From assembly GCA_023420415.1 (NCBI GenBank), contig JAEZWF010000004.1:1-64000 (forward strand): a stretch of 64,000 nt of DNA, read 5' to 3'. Shown piece after piece: positions 27,586-36,509 of the stretch. The stretch is from Actinomycetes bacterium (GTDB lineage Bacteria > Actinomycetota > Actinomycetes > Actinomycetales > Dermatophilaceae). Position 1 is the first letter of the stretch. The number at the start of each line of letters is the position of its first letter. The translations under genes and the position numbers were made by a program. The notes under the pieces are model-generated. The model was not told the DNA's origin. It ran no database searches and saw only the letters and a list, made by a program, of their open reading frames with translations.

Positions 27586-29372
27586 CAGGACTCGCCGCCC
27601 CTGACCTCGCGCACGATCTCGGCCACGGCATCGCCGACGGCGACCTCGCGTCGCTCGCCGCTGCGGCGGTCCTTGATCTCGATGACGCCGTTCTCGAGCG
27701 ACTTGCCCACGACGACGATGGTCGGGACGCCGATGAGCTCGGAGTCCTTGAACTTCACGCCGGGGCTGACCTTCTGCCGGTCGTCGTAGAGCACCGACAG
27801 ACCCGCCGCCTCGAGCTCACGCGTCAGCTGCTCCCCCGTCTCGAAGACCTCGGGGTCCCGCGTGACGTCCTTGCCAGTGGCCACGAGGTGCACGTCGACC
27901 GGGCTGAGCTCGCGCGGCCAGACGATGCCGAGGTCGTCGTGGTTGCCCTCGACGACGGCAGCGACCGCGCGCGAGACACCGACGCCGTAGGAGCCCATGA
28001 TGACGGTCTGGAGCTTGCCGTTCTGGTCGAGCACCTTGAGGTCGAGCGCCTCGGCGTACTTGGTGCCGAGCTGGAAGATGTGCCCCATCTCGATGCCCCG
28101 GGCCGACTCCAACGCGTGCCCGCACGACGGGCAGGCGTCGCCGACCCGCACGTCCGCGGCCTCGATGACGCCGTCGGCCTCGAAGTCGCGACCCTTCACC
28201 AGGTCGATGAAGTGCTGGCCCTCCCAGTTCGCGCCGGTCACCCAGCGGGTGCCGTCGACGACGCGCGGGTCGAGCAGGTAGCGGATGCCTGACGTGCCCT
28301 CCGACCCGAGCACGTTGGGCCCGATGTAGCCCTTGACCAGCGCCGCGTTGGCGGCGAAGTCCTTCTCCTCGAAGGGTTCCACGCTCGCCGGCTCGACCTG
28401 CGCACCCAGCCGCTTCTCGTCGATCTCGCGGTCACCGGGGATGCCGATCGCCAGCGGCTCGCGCGTGCCGTCGGGGTGCACGAGCGTGACGAGCACGTTC
28501 TTCAGGGTGTCCGCGGCCGCCCACTCACGCCCGTCCTCCCGCGGGAAGTGCTGGTTGAGGTGAGCCACCAGGGTCTCGATCGTCGGAGTGTCCGGCGTCG
28601 ACTCGGCGTGCGCACCCGGCGTCCCCTCGAAGGGGACCGGGTCGGGGACCGGCACCCGCACGGCCTCGACGTTCGCGGCATACCCGCAGTGGGGGCAGTG
28701 CACGTAGGTGTCCTCACCGTTCTCGGCGGTCGCGAGGAACTCCTCGGACTTCGAGCCGCCCATGGCGCCGGCCATCGCCTGGACGATGACGTAGTGGAAG
28801 CCGAGCCGGTCGAAGATGCGGATGTAGGCGTCGCGGTGCAGCTGGTAGCTCTTGTCGAGCCCGGCCTCGTCGATGTCGAAGGAGTAGCTGTCCTTCATGA
28901 CGAACTCGCGCCCGCGCAGGACGCCCGCGCGCGGCCGCGCCTCGTCGCGGTACTTCGTCTGGATCTGGTAGATCGCGAGCGGCAGGTCCTTGTACGACGA
29001 GAACAGGTCCTTGACCGCGAGGGTGAACATCTCCTCGTGCGTCGGCCCGAGCAGGTAGTCGTCGTCCTTGCGGTCCTTGAGCCGGAAGATGTTGTCGCCG
29101 TACTCCTCCCAGCGCCCGCTCGCCTCGTAGGGCGCCTTGGGCAGCAGCGCCGGGAACAGCAGCTCCTGCGCGCCGATCGCGTCCATCTCGTCGCGGACGA
29201 TCTTCTCGACGTTGCGCAGCACCCGCAGGCCCATCGGCAGCCACGTGTAGATGCCGGGGCTCACGCGGCGGATGTACCCGGCCCGGACGAGCAGCTGGTG
29301 GCTCGGCACCTCGGCGTCCGCCGGGTTCTCGCGAAGGGTTCGCAGGAACAGGGACGACATGCGCAGGGCCAC
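27585..29372 (-). CDS. proS: Proline--tRNA ligase, bacterial type
   Basis: Class II aminoacyl-tRNA synthetase of 595 residues charging tRNA-Pro. It shows [20 protein letters not shown] at the N-terminus, motif 2 around [19 protein letters not shown] (about residue 140) and the inserted editing (INS) domain between motifs 2 and 3 (about 220-405). Motif 3 lies in [13 protein letters not shown] (about residue 460), and the anticodon-binding domain ends the protein. A Cys pair ([10 protein letters not shown]) in the insertion and CPSCG later are as in other bacterial enzymes. GTG at 29370-29372 is chosen because AAGGAG lies 6 nt upstream; ATG at 29360 is a possible alternative. Confidence 0.95.
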   Translation of the reverse strand: MALRMSSLFLRTLRENPADAEVPSHQLLVRAGYIRRVSPGIYTWLPMGLRVLRNVEKIVRDEMDAIGAQELLFPALLPKAPYEASGRWEEYGDNIFRLKDRKDDDYLLGPTHEEMFTLAVKDLFSSYKDLPLAIYQIQTKYRDEARPRAGVLRGREFVMKDSYSFDIDEAGLDKSYQLHRDAYIRIFDRLGFHYVIVQAMAGAMGGSKSEEFLATAENGEDTYVHCPHCGYAANVEAVRVPVPDPVPFEGTPGAHAESTPDTPTIETLVAHLNQHFPREDGREWAAADTLKNVLVTLVHPDGTREPLAIGIPGDREIDEKRLGAQVEPASVEPFEEKDFAANAALVKGYIGPNVLGSEGTSGIRYLLDPRVVDGTRWVTGANWEGQHFIDLVKGRDFEADGVIEAADVRVGDACPSCGHALESARGIEMGHIFQLGTKYAEALDLKVLDQNGKLQTVIMGSYGVGVSRAVAAVVEGNHDDLGIVWPRELSPVDVHLVATGKDVTRDPEVFETGEQLTRELEAAGLSVLYDDRQKVSPGVKFKDSELIGVPTIVVVGKSLENGVIEIKDRRSGERREVAVGDAVAEIVREVRGGES

Positions 29373-29485
29373 GTGGCTCTCCTTCGGGTGGTGGAGGCCC
29401 CGTCGCGGGGCCGCCGCCAAGGATATCGGCCGGTATGCCGCCCGCTCACCGCGGTTTCGCCCGCCCCGTCCCCCAGGCGTGTGCT

Positions 29486-29530
29486 TGCGTCCGCGGATTC
29501 GGTCGTCGGAGCCGCCAGATCCGCGGACGT
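29486..29530. terminator. Stem-loop repeat, family A copy 4 (diverged)
   Basis: Inverted repeat with arms CGTCCGCGGAT and ATCCGCGGACG (perfect 11 nt) plus an inner partial pairing. The surrounding GCTTGCGTCCGCGG resembles family A (GCTTGCGTCTGCGG). It lies just beyond the stop of the DoxX gene (29549, minus strand) and within the region upstream of proS (29373-29548), so it can end the DoxX operon before proS. Confidence 0.65.
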
Positions 29531-29548
29531 TGCTGGTATGCCGCGTGG

Positions 29549-29950
29549 TCAGGGACGGCGGGACGCCTTGAGGGCGGTGCGGATGAGGGGCAGCTGGAGC
29601 GGCAACCGCGCCAGCGTGGCAGCGAACGCGGCCCGCGACGAGGTGTCCTGCCGGCGTTGCGCCCGCTTGCCGTAGTTGGCGCTCATCTGGACGTTCCCCG
29701 GCGCGACGGCGACCAGCAGCGCGGCACTGGCCCACCCGGCATACCGACGCGTCCTTGGGTGCAACAGCCCGGCCGCGCACACCAGCTCGGCCACGCCCGA
29801 CAGGTAGACGATCTCGCGGCGGCGCGGCAGGGACTTCGGCACGAGCGGCTCGAACACCTCCGGCTTGACGAGGTGCGTGGTGCCGGAGGTGGCGAACAGC
29901 GCGGCGAGTCCGGCGATGTCCTTGGTCAGCGGTGCGGCGGGAGTCCTCAC
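29549..29950 (-). CDS. DoxX family membrane protein
   Basis: A 133-residue protein with four predicted helices. [30 protein letters not shown] is a typical DoxX/DoxD-like beginning (conserved SG-H-P), followed by [15 protein letters not shown], a recognised pattern of the family, and [19 protein letters not shown]. Members are quinone- or thiol-linked membrane proteins of varied roles. GTG at 29948-29950 overlaps the stop of the upstream gene (GTGA), which decides the start. Confidence 0.8.
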   Translation of the reverse strand: MRTPAAPLTKDIAGLAALFATSGTTHLVKPEVFEPLVPKSLPRRREIVYLSGVAELVCAAGLLHPRTRRYAGWASAALLVAVAPGNVQMSANYGKRAQRRQDTSSRAAFAATLARLPLQLPLIRTALKASRRP

Positions 29951-30240
29951 GAGCCGCCATCCTGCCGCAGCCCGCGCACCCGCGCGCGCCACCACAGGGT
30001 GAGTCCCACCACGGAGACGACCGCCAGGGCGATGCCGACCACGAGCCACGTGCGGCCGCGGGTGTCCTGCCCGGGCACCGCCACGAGGAACACCCCGAAT
30101 GCCAGCAGACTCCCCCAGAACCACGCCCCGAGGGTGCCCGGCCCGGCCCGCTCGGCGGCCGGTTCCGCGTCCGGCTCGACGGCCGGTTTCGCGTCCGACG
30201 CGGGTTCCGGCGCGGACGAGGTCGGGTGGTCGTCGCTCAC
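29947..30240 (-). CDS. Small membrane protein with acidic N-terminus, unknown function
   Basis: A 97-residue protein: about 35 residues rich in Pro/Ala/Glu/Asp, then two transmembrane helices ([18 protein letters not shown] and [20 protein letters not shown]) and a basic tail. GTG at 30238-30240 overlaps the stop of the GNAT gene (GTGA) and its own stop overlaps DoxX, giving a three-gene minus-strand operon. No family was recognised. Confidence 0.65.
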   Translation of the reverse strand: MSDDHPTSSAPEPASDAKPAVEPDAEPAAERAGPGTLGAWFWGSLLAFGVFLVAVPGQDTRGRTWLVVGIALAVVSVVGLTLWWRARVRGLRQDGGS

Positions 30241-31082
30241 AGCAGGATGGTCGAGAACGAGCCGACCTCGACGAACCCGACCTTCTCGTAGGTCGCTCGG
30301 GCGCTGGCGTTGAAGTCGTTGACGTACAACGTGACCCAGCGCGCCCGGGTCGTCATCACCTGCTCGACGACGGACGCCATGAGCGCCGTCGCGAGTCCCT
30401 GCCCGCGCAGGTGCGGCGCGAGCCAGACACCCTGGATCTGCGCGCAGCCGAGCGCCACCGACCCGACGTCGGCCTTGAACACGACCGCGCCGTCCTCGAC
30501 GACGACGAACGTGTGGCCGCGGTCGATGAGGGCGAGCAGCGCCGACCGGTATGCCGCGCCGGAACCGGTGTAGGGCGGGTAACCGATCTCGCCCTCGAAC
30601 ATGTGCGCCGCGGCCGGCATGACGAGGTCGACCTCGTCCTCGGTCGCCGGGCGCACCCGTTCGTCGAGCTCGACCCCGCGGCTCGAGGGCAGCGTCGTCA
30701 TGCTCATGAGTGGCTGGTTGGACCGCACGGCCCGCGCCGGACCCCACGTCGGCTCGAGCTGGCGCCACAGCTCGGTCACCTGCTCCTGCGGCCCGAGGAT
30801 CGACGCACAGTGCCGCCGCCAGCGCCGCACCCGCTCGGAGAACCATCCGAGGCTCTCGTCCGTGGCCTCGACGGGCACGAGGTTGGCACTGGACCAGCAC
30901 AGCGACTGTAGCCGGCCGCCCTCCTTGTGCCCGAGCACCGTCCCCGGCTGGGTCTGCAGTGCCCCCTCGAGCAGCCGCGCGGCGACGAACACGTTGGCGG
31001 CCAGGTCGCGGGCGCAGACCTCGAGGGCGGAGTCGCGGTCCGACGCGGACAGTGCGTGGACCGGGTTGCGGGTGCGGAGCAC
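30237..31082 (-). CDS. DUF4081-GNAT acetyltransferase (Rv2867c-like)
   Basis: A 281-residue protein with two parts: an N-terminal DUF4081 domain (1-135; ALEVCARDLAANVFVAARL) and a C-terminal GNAT domain (about 145-281) with the acetyl-CoA loop VWLAPHLRGQGLATALM and YVNDFNASARATYEKVGF. Its M. tuberculosis counterpart by position and architecture is Rv2867c, next to ispG as here, though several plus-strand genes now separate them. The substrate is unknown. Confidence 0.85.
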   Translation of the reverse strand: MLRTRNPVHALSASDRDSALEVCARDLAANVFVAARLLEGALQTQPGTVLGHKEGGRLQSLCWSSANLVPVEATDESLGWFSERVRRWRRHCASILGPQEQVTELWRQLEPTWGPARAVRSNQPLMSMTTLPSSRGVELDERVRPATEDEVDLVMPAAAHMFEGEIGYPPYTGSGAAYRSALLALIDRGHTFVVVEDGAVVFKADVGSVALGCAQIQGVWLAPHLRGQGLATALMASVVEQVMTTRARWVTLYVNDFNASARATYEKVGFVEVGSFSTILL

Positions 31083-31170
31083 GGGGTCAGCCTACGGTCA
31101 TGGCCGCGCGGGCACCCGGCCAATGCCGCGATGGGGCGCCGCAGTCGTCGATCCTTGCCACACTGGCGGT

Positions 31171-31560
31171 ATGGAGCGCGACGACCTGGTCCGGCTGCGG
31201 CAGGCGCGTGACCGGATCGACCGCGACTACGCCCAGCCACTCGACGTGCCCTCACTCGCCCGCGCGGCGCACATGTCGACGGGGCACTTCCAGCGGTCGT
31301 TCAAGGCGGCCTTCGGCGAGACGCCCTACTCGTGGCTGATGACCCGCCGGGTCGAGCGGGCGATGTGGTTGCTGCGTGGGGGCTCGAGCGTCACCGACGC
31401 CTGCATGGAGGTCGGCTGCACCTCACTGGGGTCGTTCAGCGCGCGCTTCACCGAGCTCGTGGGCGAGACCCCGAGCGCGTATGCCGCGAGGTCCCACGAG
31501 GGGCTCGTGGGGGTCCCCGGGTGCATCGCCAAGCAGGTGACCCGCCCGCGGCGCAGCTGA
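31171..31560 (+). CDS. AraC family helix-turn-helix regulator (stand-alone DNA-binding domain)
   Basis: A 129-residue protein comprising essentially only the AraC/XylS double helix-turn-helix: LDVPSLARAAHMSTGHFQRS and VTDACMEVGCTSLGSFSARF. It lacks the N-terminal ligand-binding domain of classical AraC regulators. It lies immediately upstream of, and in the same direction as, a glyoxalase-fold (VOC) protein gene; this AraC-VOC pairing is frequent in actinomycetes and suggests that the regulator acts on, or senses through, the VOC protein. Confidence 0.88.
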   Translation: MERDDLVRLRQARDRIDRDYAQPLDVPSLARAAHMSTGHFQRSFKAAFGETPYSWLMTRRVERAMWLLRGGSSVTDACMEVGCTSLGSFSARFTELVGETPSAYAARSHEGLVGVPGCIAKQVTRPRRS

Positions 31561-31667
31561 CGCTGCACCCTCGGGCGGTCACGTGGGCGACCACGCGGCA
31601 TACCCCCTTGGCAACCGGTCAGGATCGGAGAAGCGCCGCCCCACCAACGCGCCATAGCGTCACCGTC

Positions 31668-32174
31668 ATGACCACGACACAGAACACCCAGTCCCCGTCC
31701 ACCCCGGCAGTGATGAGCTCGCTCGGCGTCGCCAACCTGTTCGTCTTCACCAACGACACCGAGGCGTCACTCGCCTTCTACCGCGACACCCTCGGGTGCG
31801 CCGTCCACACCGACGTCACCAACGGCGACTTCCGCTGGGTCACCCTCACCCCGCCGACCCAGCCGGACCTCGAGATCACCGTGCACAACTACACCGGCGG
31901 CGGCTCGATCCCGATGTCCGAGGCCGACGCGGAGGCGCTGCACGACCTGCTCGCCAAGGGTCTGTTGGCCGCGCTGATCTTCAACGTCGACGACGTCGAC
32001 GCGGTGTTCGAGCACGTGCAGGCGTCCGGCGCCGAGGTGCTCCAGGAGCCGGCCGACCAGTTCTACGGCGTGCGCGACTGCGCGTTCCGCGACCCGGTGG
32101 GCAACATGGTGCGGTTCAAGCAGGACCTGCCCGCCGACCGGGTGCCCCCGCAGCCCACCGACAGGCAGGACTGA
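31668..32174 (+). CDS. VOC (glyoxalase/bleomycin resistance fold) family protein
   Basis: A 168-residue protein with one VOC domain. After a Thr/Ser/Pro-rich leader of about 18 residues it reads VANLFVFTNDTEASLAFYRD (first beta-alpha-beta unit) and ends VRDCAFRDPVGNMVRFKQDL, typical of glyoxalase-like proteins. A possible metal residue set is incomplete from inspection, so it may be a binding protein rather than an enzyme. It is probably transcribed with the AraC-type gene. A GC-rich stem-loop follows at 32203. Confidence 0.85.
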   Translation: MTTTQNTQSPSTPAVMSSLGVANLFVFTNDTEASLAFYRDTLGCAVHTDVTNGDFRWVTLTPPTQPDLEITVHNYTGGGSIPMSEADAEALHDLLAKGLLAALIFNVDDVDAVFEHVQASGAEVLQEPADQFYGVRDCAFRDPVGNMVRFKQDLPADRVPPQPTDRQD

Positions 32175-32202
32175 GCCCGTGTGCCACCACGAGTGGCAGG
32201 TC

Positions 32203-32234
32203 GCGAGGGCCCGGGCAGCCGCCCAGGCCCTCGC
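32203..32234 (+). terminator. Stem-loop terminator candidate after the VOC gene
   Basis: Arms GCGAGGGCC and GGCCCTCGC (perfect 9 nt) flank a GC-rich inner segment (CGGGCAGCCGCCCAG) that can itself pair. The structure starts 29 nt after the stop codon. There is no T-run. Confidence 0.65.
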
Positions 32235-32285
32235 GGCTCGCGCCGACGATGCATCATCCGGCGAACCCGTGGGTAGACCGGTGCC

Positions 32286-32411
32286 ATGCGCCTCGGAAGA
32301 AACGTCGACGTCCGCCCGCTCGGTGGCGGCCCGGGCTGCCTCGCGATGATCGCGATCTCGGTCCTCGCCTCGGTCGTCCTGACCGTCCTGCTCAACCTGC
32401 TCCTGCGCTGA
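32286..32411 (+). CDS. Single-pass small membrane protein of 41 residues
   Basis: Short open frame from ATG at 32286: MRLGRNVDVRPLGGGPG, then CLAMIAISVLASVVLTVLLN and LLLR. A basic N-terminus, a Gly turn and one hydrophobic helix of about 22 residues ending in Arg give a convincing type II single-pass topology. Similar tiny proteins occur in other actinobacteria as far as I recall, but no name is established. No strong ribosome binding site is seen upstream. It lies convergent with ispG, 36 nt from its stop. Confidence 0.55.
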   Translation: MRLGRNVDVRPLGGGPGCLAMIAISVLASVVLTVLLNLLLR

Positions 32412-32447
32412 GCGACCGCGCGGGCGCCCGCCTGAGTCTGCGGCCGG

Positions 32448-33608
32448 TCAGCCGACGGTGACGGTGGGGGCGCCTGCGGAGTCGCCGTCGACGGGCTCGC
32501 CCATCTCCTCGGCGATACGCATGGCCTCCTCGATCAGCGTCTCGACGATGGCCGACTCGGGCACGGTCTTGATGACCTCGCCCTTGACGAAGATCTGGCC
32601 CTTGCCGTTGCCGGAGGCGACCCCGAGGTCGGCTTCGCGGGCCTCGCCGGGACCGTTGACGACGCAGCCCATGACGGCGACGCGCAGCGGCACCTCCATG
32701 CCTTCGAGCCCCGCGGTCACCTCGTCGGCGAGCTTGTAGACGTCGACCTGAGCGCGTCCACACGACGGGCACGAGACGATCTCGAGCTTGCGCGGACGCA
32801 GGTTGAGCGACTGCAGGATCTGCGTGCCGACCTTGACCTCCTCGACCGGCGGCGCGGACAGCGAGACGCGGATGGTGTCGCCAATTCCCTTGGACAGCAA
32901 CGCCCCAAAAGCCGTCGCCGACTTGATCGTGCCCTGAAACGCAGGCCCGGCCTCGGTCACCCCGAGGTGCAGCGGCCAGTCGCCCCGCTCGGCCAGCAGC
33001 TCATAGGCGCGCACCATCACGACGGGGTCGTTGTGCTTCACCGAGATCTTGAAGTCGTGGAAGTCGTGCTCCTCGAACAGCGACGCCTCCCAGACGGCCG
33101 ACTCGACCAAGGCCTCGGCGGTGGGCTTGCCGTACTTCTCCAGCAAGCGCTTGTCGAGTGAGCCCGCGTTGACGCCGATGCGGATCGAGACGCCCGCCTC
33201 CTTGGCCCGCCGCGCGATCTCCCCCACCTGGTCGTCGAACTGACGGATGTTGCCCGGGTTCACGCGCACGGCCGCGCACCCGGCGTCGATCGCGGCATAC
33301 ACGTAGTTGGGCTGGAAGTGGATGTCGGCGATCACCGGGATCTGCGACTTGCCGGCGATGGCGGGCAGCGCCTCGGCGTCGTCGCGGCTCGGCACGGCGA
33401 CGCGCACGATGTCGCACCCGGCCGCGGTGAGCTCGGCAATCTGCTGCAGGGTCGCGTTGACGTCAGTGGTCGGGGTCGTGCACATCGACTGCACCGAGAT
33501 GGGCGCGTCGCCGCCGACGTCGACCTTGCCCACCCTGATCTTGCGCGTCTTGCGCCGGGGCGCCAGGACGGGCGGCGGGAGGGCGGGCATACCGAGACCA
33601 ACACTCAT
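32448..33608 (-). CDS. ispG: 4-hydroxy-3-methylbut-2-enyl diphosphate synthase (IspG/GcpE)
   Basis: Iron-sulfur enzyme of the MEP isoprenoid pathway (386 residues), converting MEcPP to HMBPP. The TIM barrel begins [20 protein letters not shown], with [16 protein letters not shown] and [16 protein letters not shown] following. The [4Fe-4S] ligands are the two Cys in [10 protein letters not shown] (near residue 283) and the Cys in [13 protein letters not shown] (near 325). Another MEP gene, dxr, lies 7 kb downstream in the same direction; in mycobacteria ispG-rip1-dxr are adjacent. The ATG at 33606-33608 is used; one at 33617 is possible. Confidence 0.96.
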   Translation of the reverse strand: MSVGLGMPALPPPVLAPRRKTRKIRVGKVDVGGDAPISVQSMCTTPTTDVNATLQQIAELTAAGCDIVRVAVPSRDDAEALPAIAGKSQIPVIADIHFQPNYVYAAIDAGCAAVRVNPGNIRQFDDQVGEIARRAKEAGVSIRIGVNAGSLDKRLLEKYGKPTAEALVESAVWEASLFEEHDFHDFKISVKHNDPVVMVRAYELLAERGDWPLHLGVTEAGPAFQGTIKSATAFGALLSKGIGDTIRVSLSAPPVEEVKVGTQILQSLNLRPRKLEIVSCPSCGRAQVDVYKLADEVTAGLEGMEVPLRVAVMGCVVNGPGEAREADLGVASGNGKGQIFVKGEVIKTVPESAIVETLIEEAMRIAEEMGEPVDGDSAGAPTVTVG

Positions 33609-33737
33609 GCGTCCCATTATCCGGTATGCCGCGTGGCCGGCTGACCGCGGCCGGGTCGCCACGTCCTCCTGCAGAGGTATGCCGGGTGGTCCCGTGGGCG
33701 GATGCCGCGCCAGTCGTGCGCGCCCTAGCCTTGGCGG

Positions 33738-34910
33738 GTGACCGACGTGTGGGGCGATGCCGAGCGGCCGAACCGGCGGGGCCTGCTCCTCGACGCGGTC
33801 AGCGGGCTGGTGTTCGCCGTCGCCCTGGGCACGTTGCACAGCGCGCTCGGCGCCTCGGCCGCGATCGCCGCGGTGCTGCTGGGCCTGGCGCTGGCCGTCC
33901 GGCGAGTCTCGTGGCAGGCGATGTCGCTGCTGGGCTTTGCCGCGGCGGTCGTGCAGGTGGTGACGTTCAACCTCGCCTTCCTGGCCGACGCGGCATACCC
34001 CCTGCTCTTCTTCACTCTCGGCGGGCACCGGTCAGCCCGGGTGCGCCGGTTCGGTCTGGTGTCCGCGGTCGTCGCCGTCGCCGTCGGGGCGGTGTTCCCC
34101 GCACTGGTGCCTGACGTCCCGGATCGGTCCGTCCTCGTCATGGTCGCGGTGTGTGCCGGTCTGGGTGCGCTGACTGCCGTGTTCACCGCCGGCGGCTGGG
34201 TGGCGGGATACCTGCGGTGGCAGCGACGCCAGGCGGTGCAGGCGCGGGTCGATGCCCAGCTCGAGGCGGCCGAACGGCGCCGTCTCGGTGAGCTCTTCGA
34301 CGTGGAGCAGGAGCGGCGCCGCATCGCCGCCGACATGCATGACGTCGTCGCACACTCGTGGGCGGTGGTCGCAGCGCAGAGCGACGGTGCGCGATATGCG
34401 TTGCGGCAGAACCCCATTGCTGCCGAACGTGCGCTCGAGGTCATCGGCGAGACCGCGCGCACCGCCATCACCGACCTGCGCACCATCGTCGCGCAGCTGC
34501 GCGACCCCGCACTCGCGCCGAGCACCCCCGGCTATGCGCAGCAGCAGGAGGTCATCGACCGGATGCGCGCCTCCGGCATGCAGCTGGACGTGCGCGAGTC
34601 CGGTGCACGCGACGAGTCGCCGCTCGTGGCCCTCACCGCGCACCGGCTGCTCGCCGAGTCGCTCACCAACGCGCTCAAGCACGGCGACCTGTCGGCGCCA
34701 GTGGTGGTCACCCAGGAGTGGGAGGACGGATACCGTCTGACCGTGAGCAACCGCGTCAGCGCCAGCCCGGCCACCGACGGTGACACCGGCCACGGCCTCG
34801 TGGGAATGGCCGAGCGGACCACCGTGGCAGGTGGCACGTTCGTGGCCGGTCGCGAGGGCGAGCTGTGGGTGGTCCGGGCGCACCTGCCGGCCGCGGGTGA
34901 CGCCTCGTGA
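33738..34910 (+). CDS. NarL-type sensor histidine kinase (HisKA_3)
   Basis: A 390-residue kinase. Several N-terminal helices (about 17-150; [53 protein letters not shown]) form an unspecified membrane sensor. The dimerisation/phosphoacceptor motif is [20 protein letters not shown] near residue 200 and the ATPase domain has [12 protein letters not shown] and [10 protein letters not shown]. The N box is degenerate, as usual for this class. GTG start. It overlaps the regulator gene by 4 nt and probably controls the ABC exporter genes that follow, as such systems often do. Confidence 0.9.
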   Translation: MTDVWGDAERPNRRGLLLDAVSGLVFAVALGTLHSALGASAAIAAVLLGLALAVRRVSWQAMSLLGFAAAVVQVVTFNLAFLADAAYPLLFFTLGGHRSARVRRFGLVSAVVAVAVGAVFPALVPDVPDRSVLVMVAVCAGLGALTAVFTAGGWVAGYLRWQRRQAVQARVDAQLEAAERRRLGELFDVEQERRRIAADMHDVVAHSWAVVAAQSDGARYALRQNPIAAERALEVIGETARTAITDLRTIVAQLRDPALAPSTPGYAQQQEVIDRMRASGMQLDVRESGARDESPLVALTAHRLLAESLTNALKHGDLSAPVVVTQEWEDGYRLTVSNRVSASPATDGDTGHGLVGMAERTTVAGGTFVAGREGELWVVRAHLPAAGDAS

Positions 34911-35554
34911 CCGTGCGGGTGGCGCTCGTGGACGACCAGGCGATGTTCCGCGCGGGCATCGCGATGGTGGTAGACAGCCAGGATGACCTCGAGGTGGTCG
35001 GCGAGGCGGGCGACGGCGCCGAGGCGGTGGCGTTGGTCTCGTCGGCGCACCCGGACGTCGTGCTCATGGACGTGCGCATGCCGCGTGTCGACGGCGTGGA
35101 GGCCACCCGTCAGGTGGTGGCAAGGTTTGGCGACGGGGCACCAAAAGTGTTGGTGCTCACCACTTTTGACCTCGACGACCTGGTCGCTGACGCGATCGAG
35201 GCGGGGGCGAGCGGGTTCGTCCTCAAGGAGTCGGCGCCCGAGCTGCTGCTCGCCGCGATCCGCGCTGTGGCCGACGGCACCCAGGTGGTGGCGGCCGGTG
35301 CGACCCGGGCCGTGTTCGAACGGTTCCGACAGCGCACGGCGAACATGCCCGGCCCCGAGTACGAACGTCTCACGCCACGCGAGCGGGAGATCATGTTGCG
35401 GGCAGCGCAGGGGCTGTCGAACGCCGAGATCGCCGAGGCCGAGTTCCTGTCCGAGGCCACGGTGAAGACGCACGTCTCGCGCATCCTCACCAAGCTCGAC
35501 CTGCGCGACCGCGTGCAGCTGGTCGTCTACGCCTACGAGCACGGCCTCCTCTGA
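34907..35554 (+). CDS. NarL/LuxR family response regulator
   Basis: A 215-residue regulator. The receiver domain (1-120) has DD at 9-10, phospho-acceptor Asp55 in VVLMDVRMPRVDG and Lys in FVLKESAPELL. The LuxR-type helix-turn-helix (about 150-210) reads RLTPREREIMLRAAQGLSNA then AEAEFLSEATVKTHVSRIL. GTG start overlaps the kinase stop. It is followed by a complex hairpin region and then genes for an ABC exporter, the likely target. Confidence 0.92.
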   Translation: MTVRVALVDDQAMFRAGIAMVVDSQDDLEVVGEAGDGAEAVALVSSAHPDVVLMDVRMPRVDGVEATRQVVARFGDGAPKVLVLTTFDLDDLVADAIEAGASGFVLKESAPELLLAAIRAVADGTQVVAAGATRAVFERFRQRTANMPGPEYERLTPREREIMLRAAQGLSNAEIAEAEFLSEATVKTHVSRILTKLDLRDRVQLVVYAYEHGLL

Positions 35555-35564
35555 CGCTGCCGAC

Positions 35565-35660
35565 GCAAACCCCCCGTTGCGCGACGAACGTTGGGTTAGC
35601 AAGCCGAGGTATGCCGCGCAACGAGGGGTTTGCACGTGTCGGCGCCACGCGGCATACCTC
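35565..35660 (+). promoter_or_regulatory. Two overlapping inverted repeats (possible terminator/attenuator-like leader)
   Basis: Hairpin 1: GCAAACCCCCCGTTGCGCG (35565-35583) pairs with CGCGCAACGAGGGGTTTGC (35615-35633), one mismatch. Hairpin 2: GAGGTATGCCGCG (35606-35618) pairs perfectly with CGCGGCATACCTC (35648-35660). The two share 35615-35618, so both full stems cannot form together. Hairpin 2 is made of two copies of the dispersed GTATGCC motif. The structure lies between the response regulator stop (35554) and the ABC transporter start (35730). It may be a simple terminator array; a switch is speculative. Confidence 0.5.
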
Positions 35661-35729
35661 TTGGGATGTATGCGAAATCGGTCCCTGGCCGGATGCGGCG
35701 ACCCCCGCGGCGTCCATAGCGTTGCAGGC

Positions 35730-36509
35730 ATGACTTCACCAATCTCCTTGCAGCACAACCAAACCCAGCCGGTGCTGGCGATGCACCGCGTCTCCAAGCT
35801 CTACGGCGAGGGCAGCGGTCGCGTGGCCGCGCTCGACGAGGTGAGCGTCACGATCCCCCGCGGCGGCTTCACCGCGATCATGGGACCGTCCGGGTCCGGC
35901 AAGTCGACGTTCATGAACGTGGCTGCGGGCCTCGACGACGCCACGAGCGGCGAGGTCGTCCTCGCCGGGCAGCCGCTGTCGCAGCTCGGGGACGAGGGAC
36001 GGACCGTCCTGCGCCGCGAGCAGGTGGGCTTCGTCTTCCAGGCATTCAACCTCGTGCCGACCCTGTCGGCGCTGGAGAACATCCTGCTCCCCTTCGACCT
36101 CGCCGGGCGCCAGGTCAGTCCCGACCAGCGGCAGTGGATCGACCAGCTCGTCCACACCCTCGGCCTGGCCGAGCGGATCAGCCACCGGCCCAGCGAGCTC
36201 TCGGGTGGGCAGCAGCAGCGTGTCGCCATCGCGCGCGCCCTGGCGAGCCAGCCGGCGATCATCTTCGCCGACGAGCCGACCGGCAACCTCGACTCCCGCA
36301 GCTCCCGCGAAGTCCTGACACTGCTGCGCACCGCCAGCCGCGAGTACGGCCAGACCATCGCCATGGTCAGCCACGACCCGGTCGCCGCGTCCTACGCCGA
36401 CCGCATCCTCGTCATCGCCGACGGCCGCATCGTCGGCGACCACGGCCCGCTCACGCCGCAGCAGATCTCCGACCTGCTCATCGGCTTCGAGGTCGGGGCA
36501 CCGGCATGA
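35730..36509 (+). CDS. ABC transporter ATP-binding protein (LolD/MacB type)
   Basis: A 259-residue ATPase. Walker A is GPSGSGKSTF (near residue 53), the signature is LSGGQQQRVAIARAL (near 155), Walker B is IIFADEPTGNLD and the switch His is in VSHD. The ADEPTGNLDS string assigns it to the exporter group that works with FtsX-like permeases (lipoprotein release, antimicrobial peptide or macrolide export). The ATG 35730 follows GGCA without a clear ribosome binding site. It overlaps the permease gene (ATGA). Confidence 0.93.
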   Translation: MTSPISLQHNQTQPVLAMHRVSKLYGEGSGRVAALDEVSVTIPRGGFTAIMGPSGSGKSTFMNVAAGLDDATSGEVVLAGQPLSQLGDEGRTVLRREQVGFVFQAFNLVPTLSALENILLPFDLAGRQVSPDQRQWIDQLVHTLGLAERISHRPSELSGGQQQRVAIARALASQPAIIFADEPTGNLDSRSSREVLTLLRTASREYGQTIAMVSHDPVAASYADRILVIADGRIVGDHGPLTPQQISDLLIGFEVGAPA

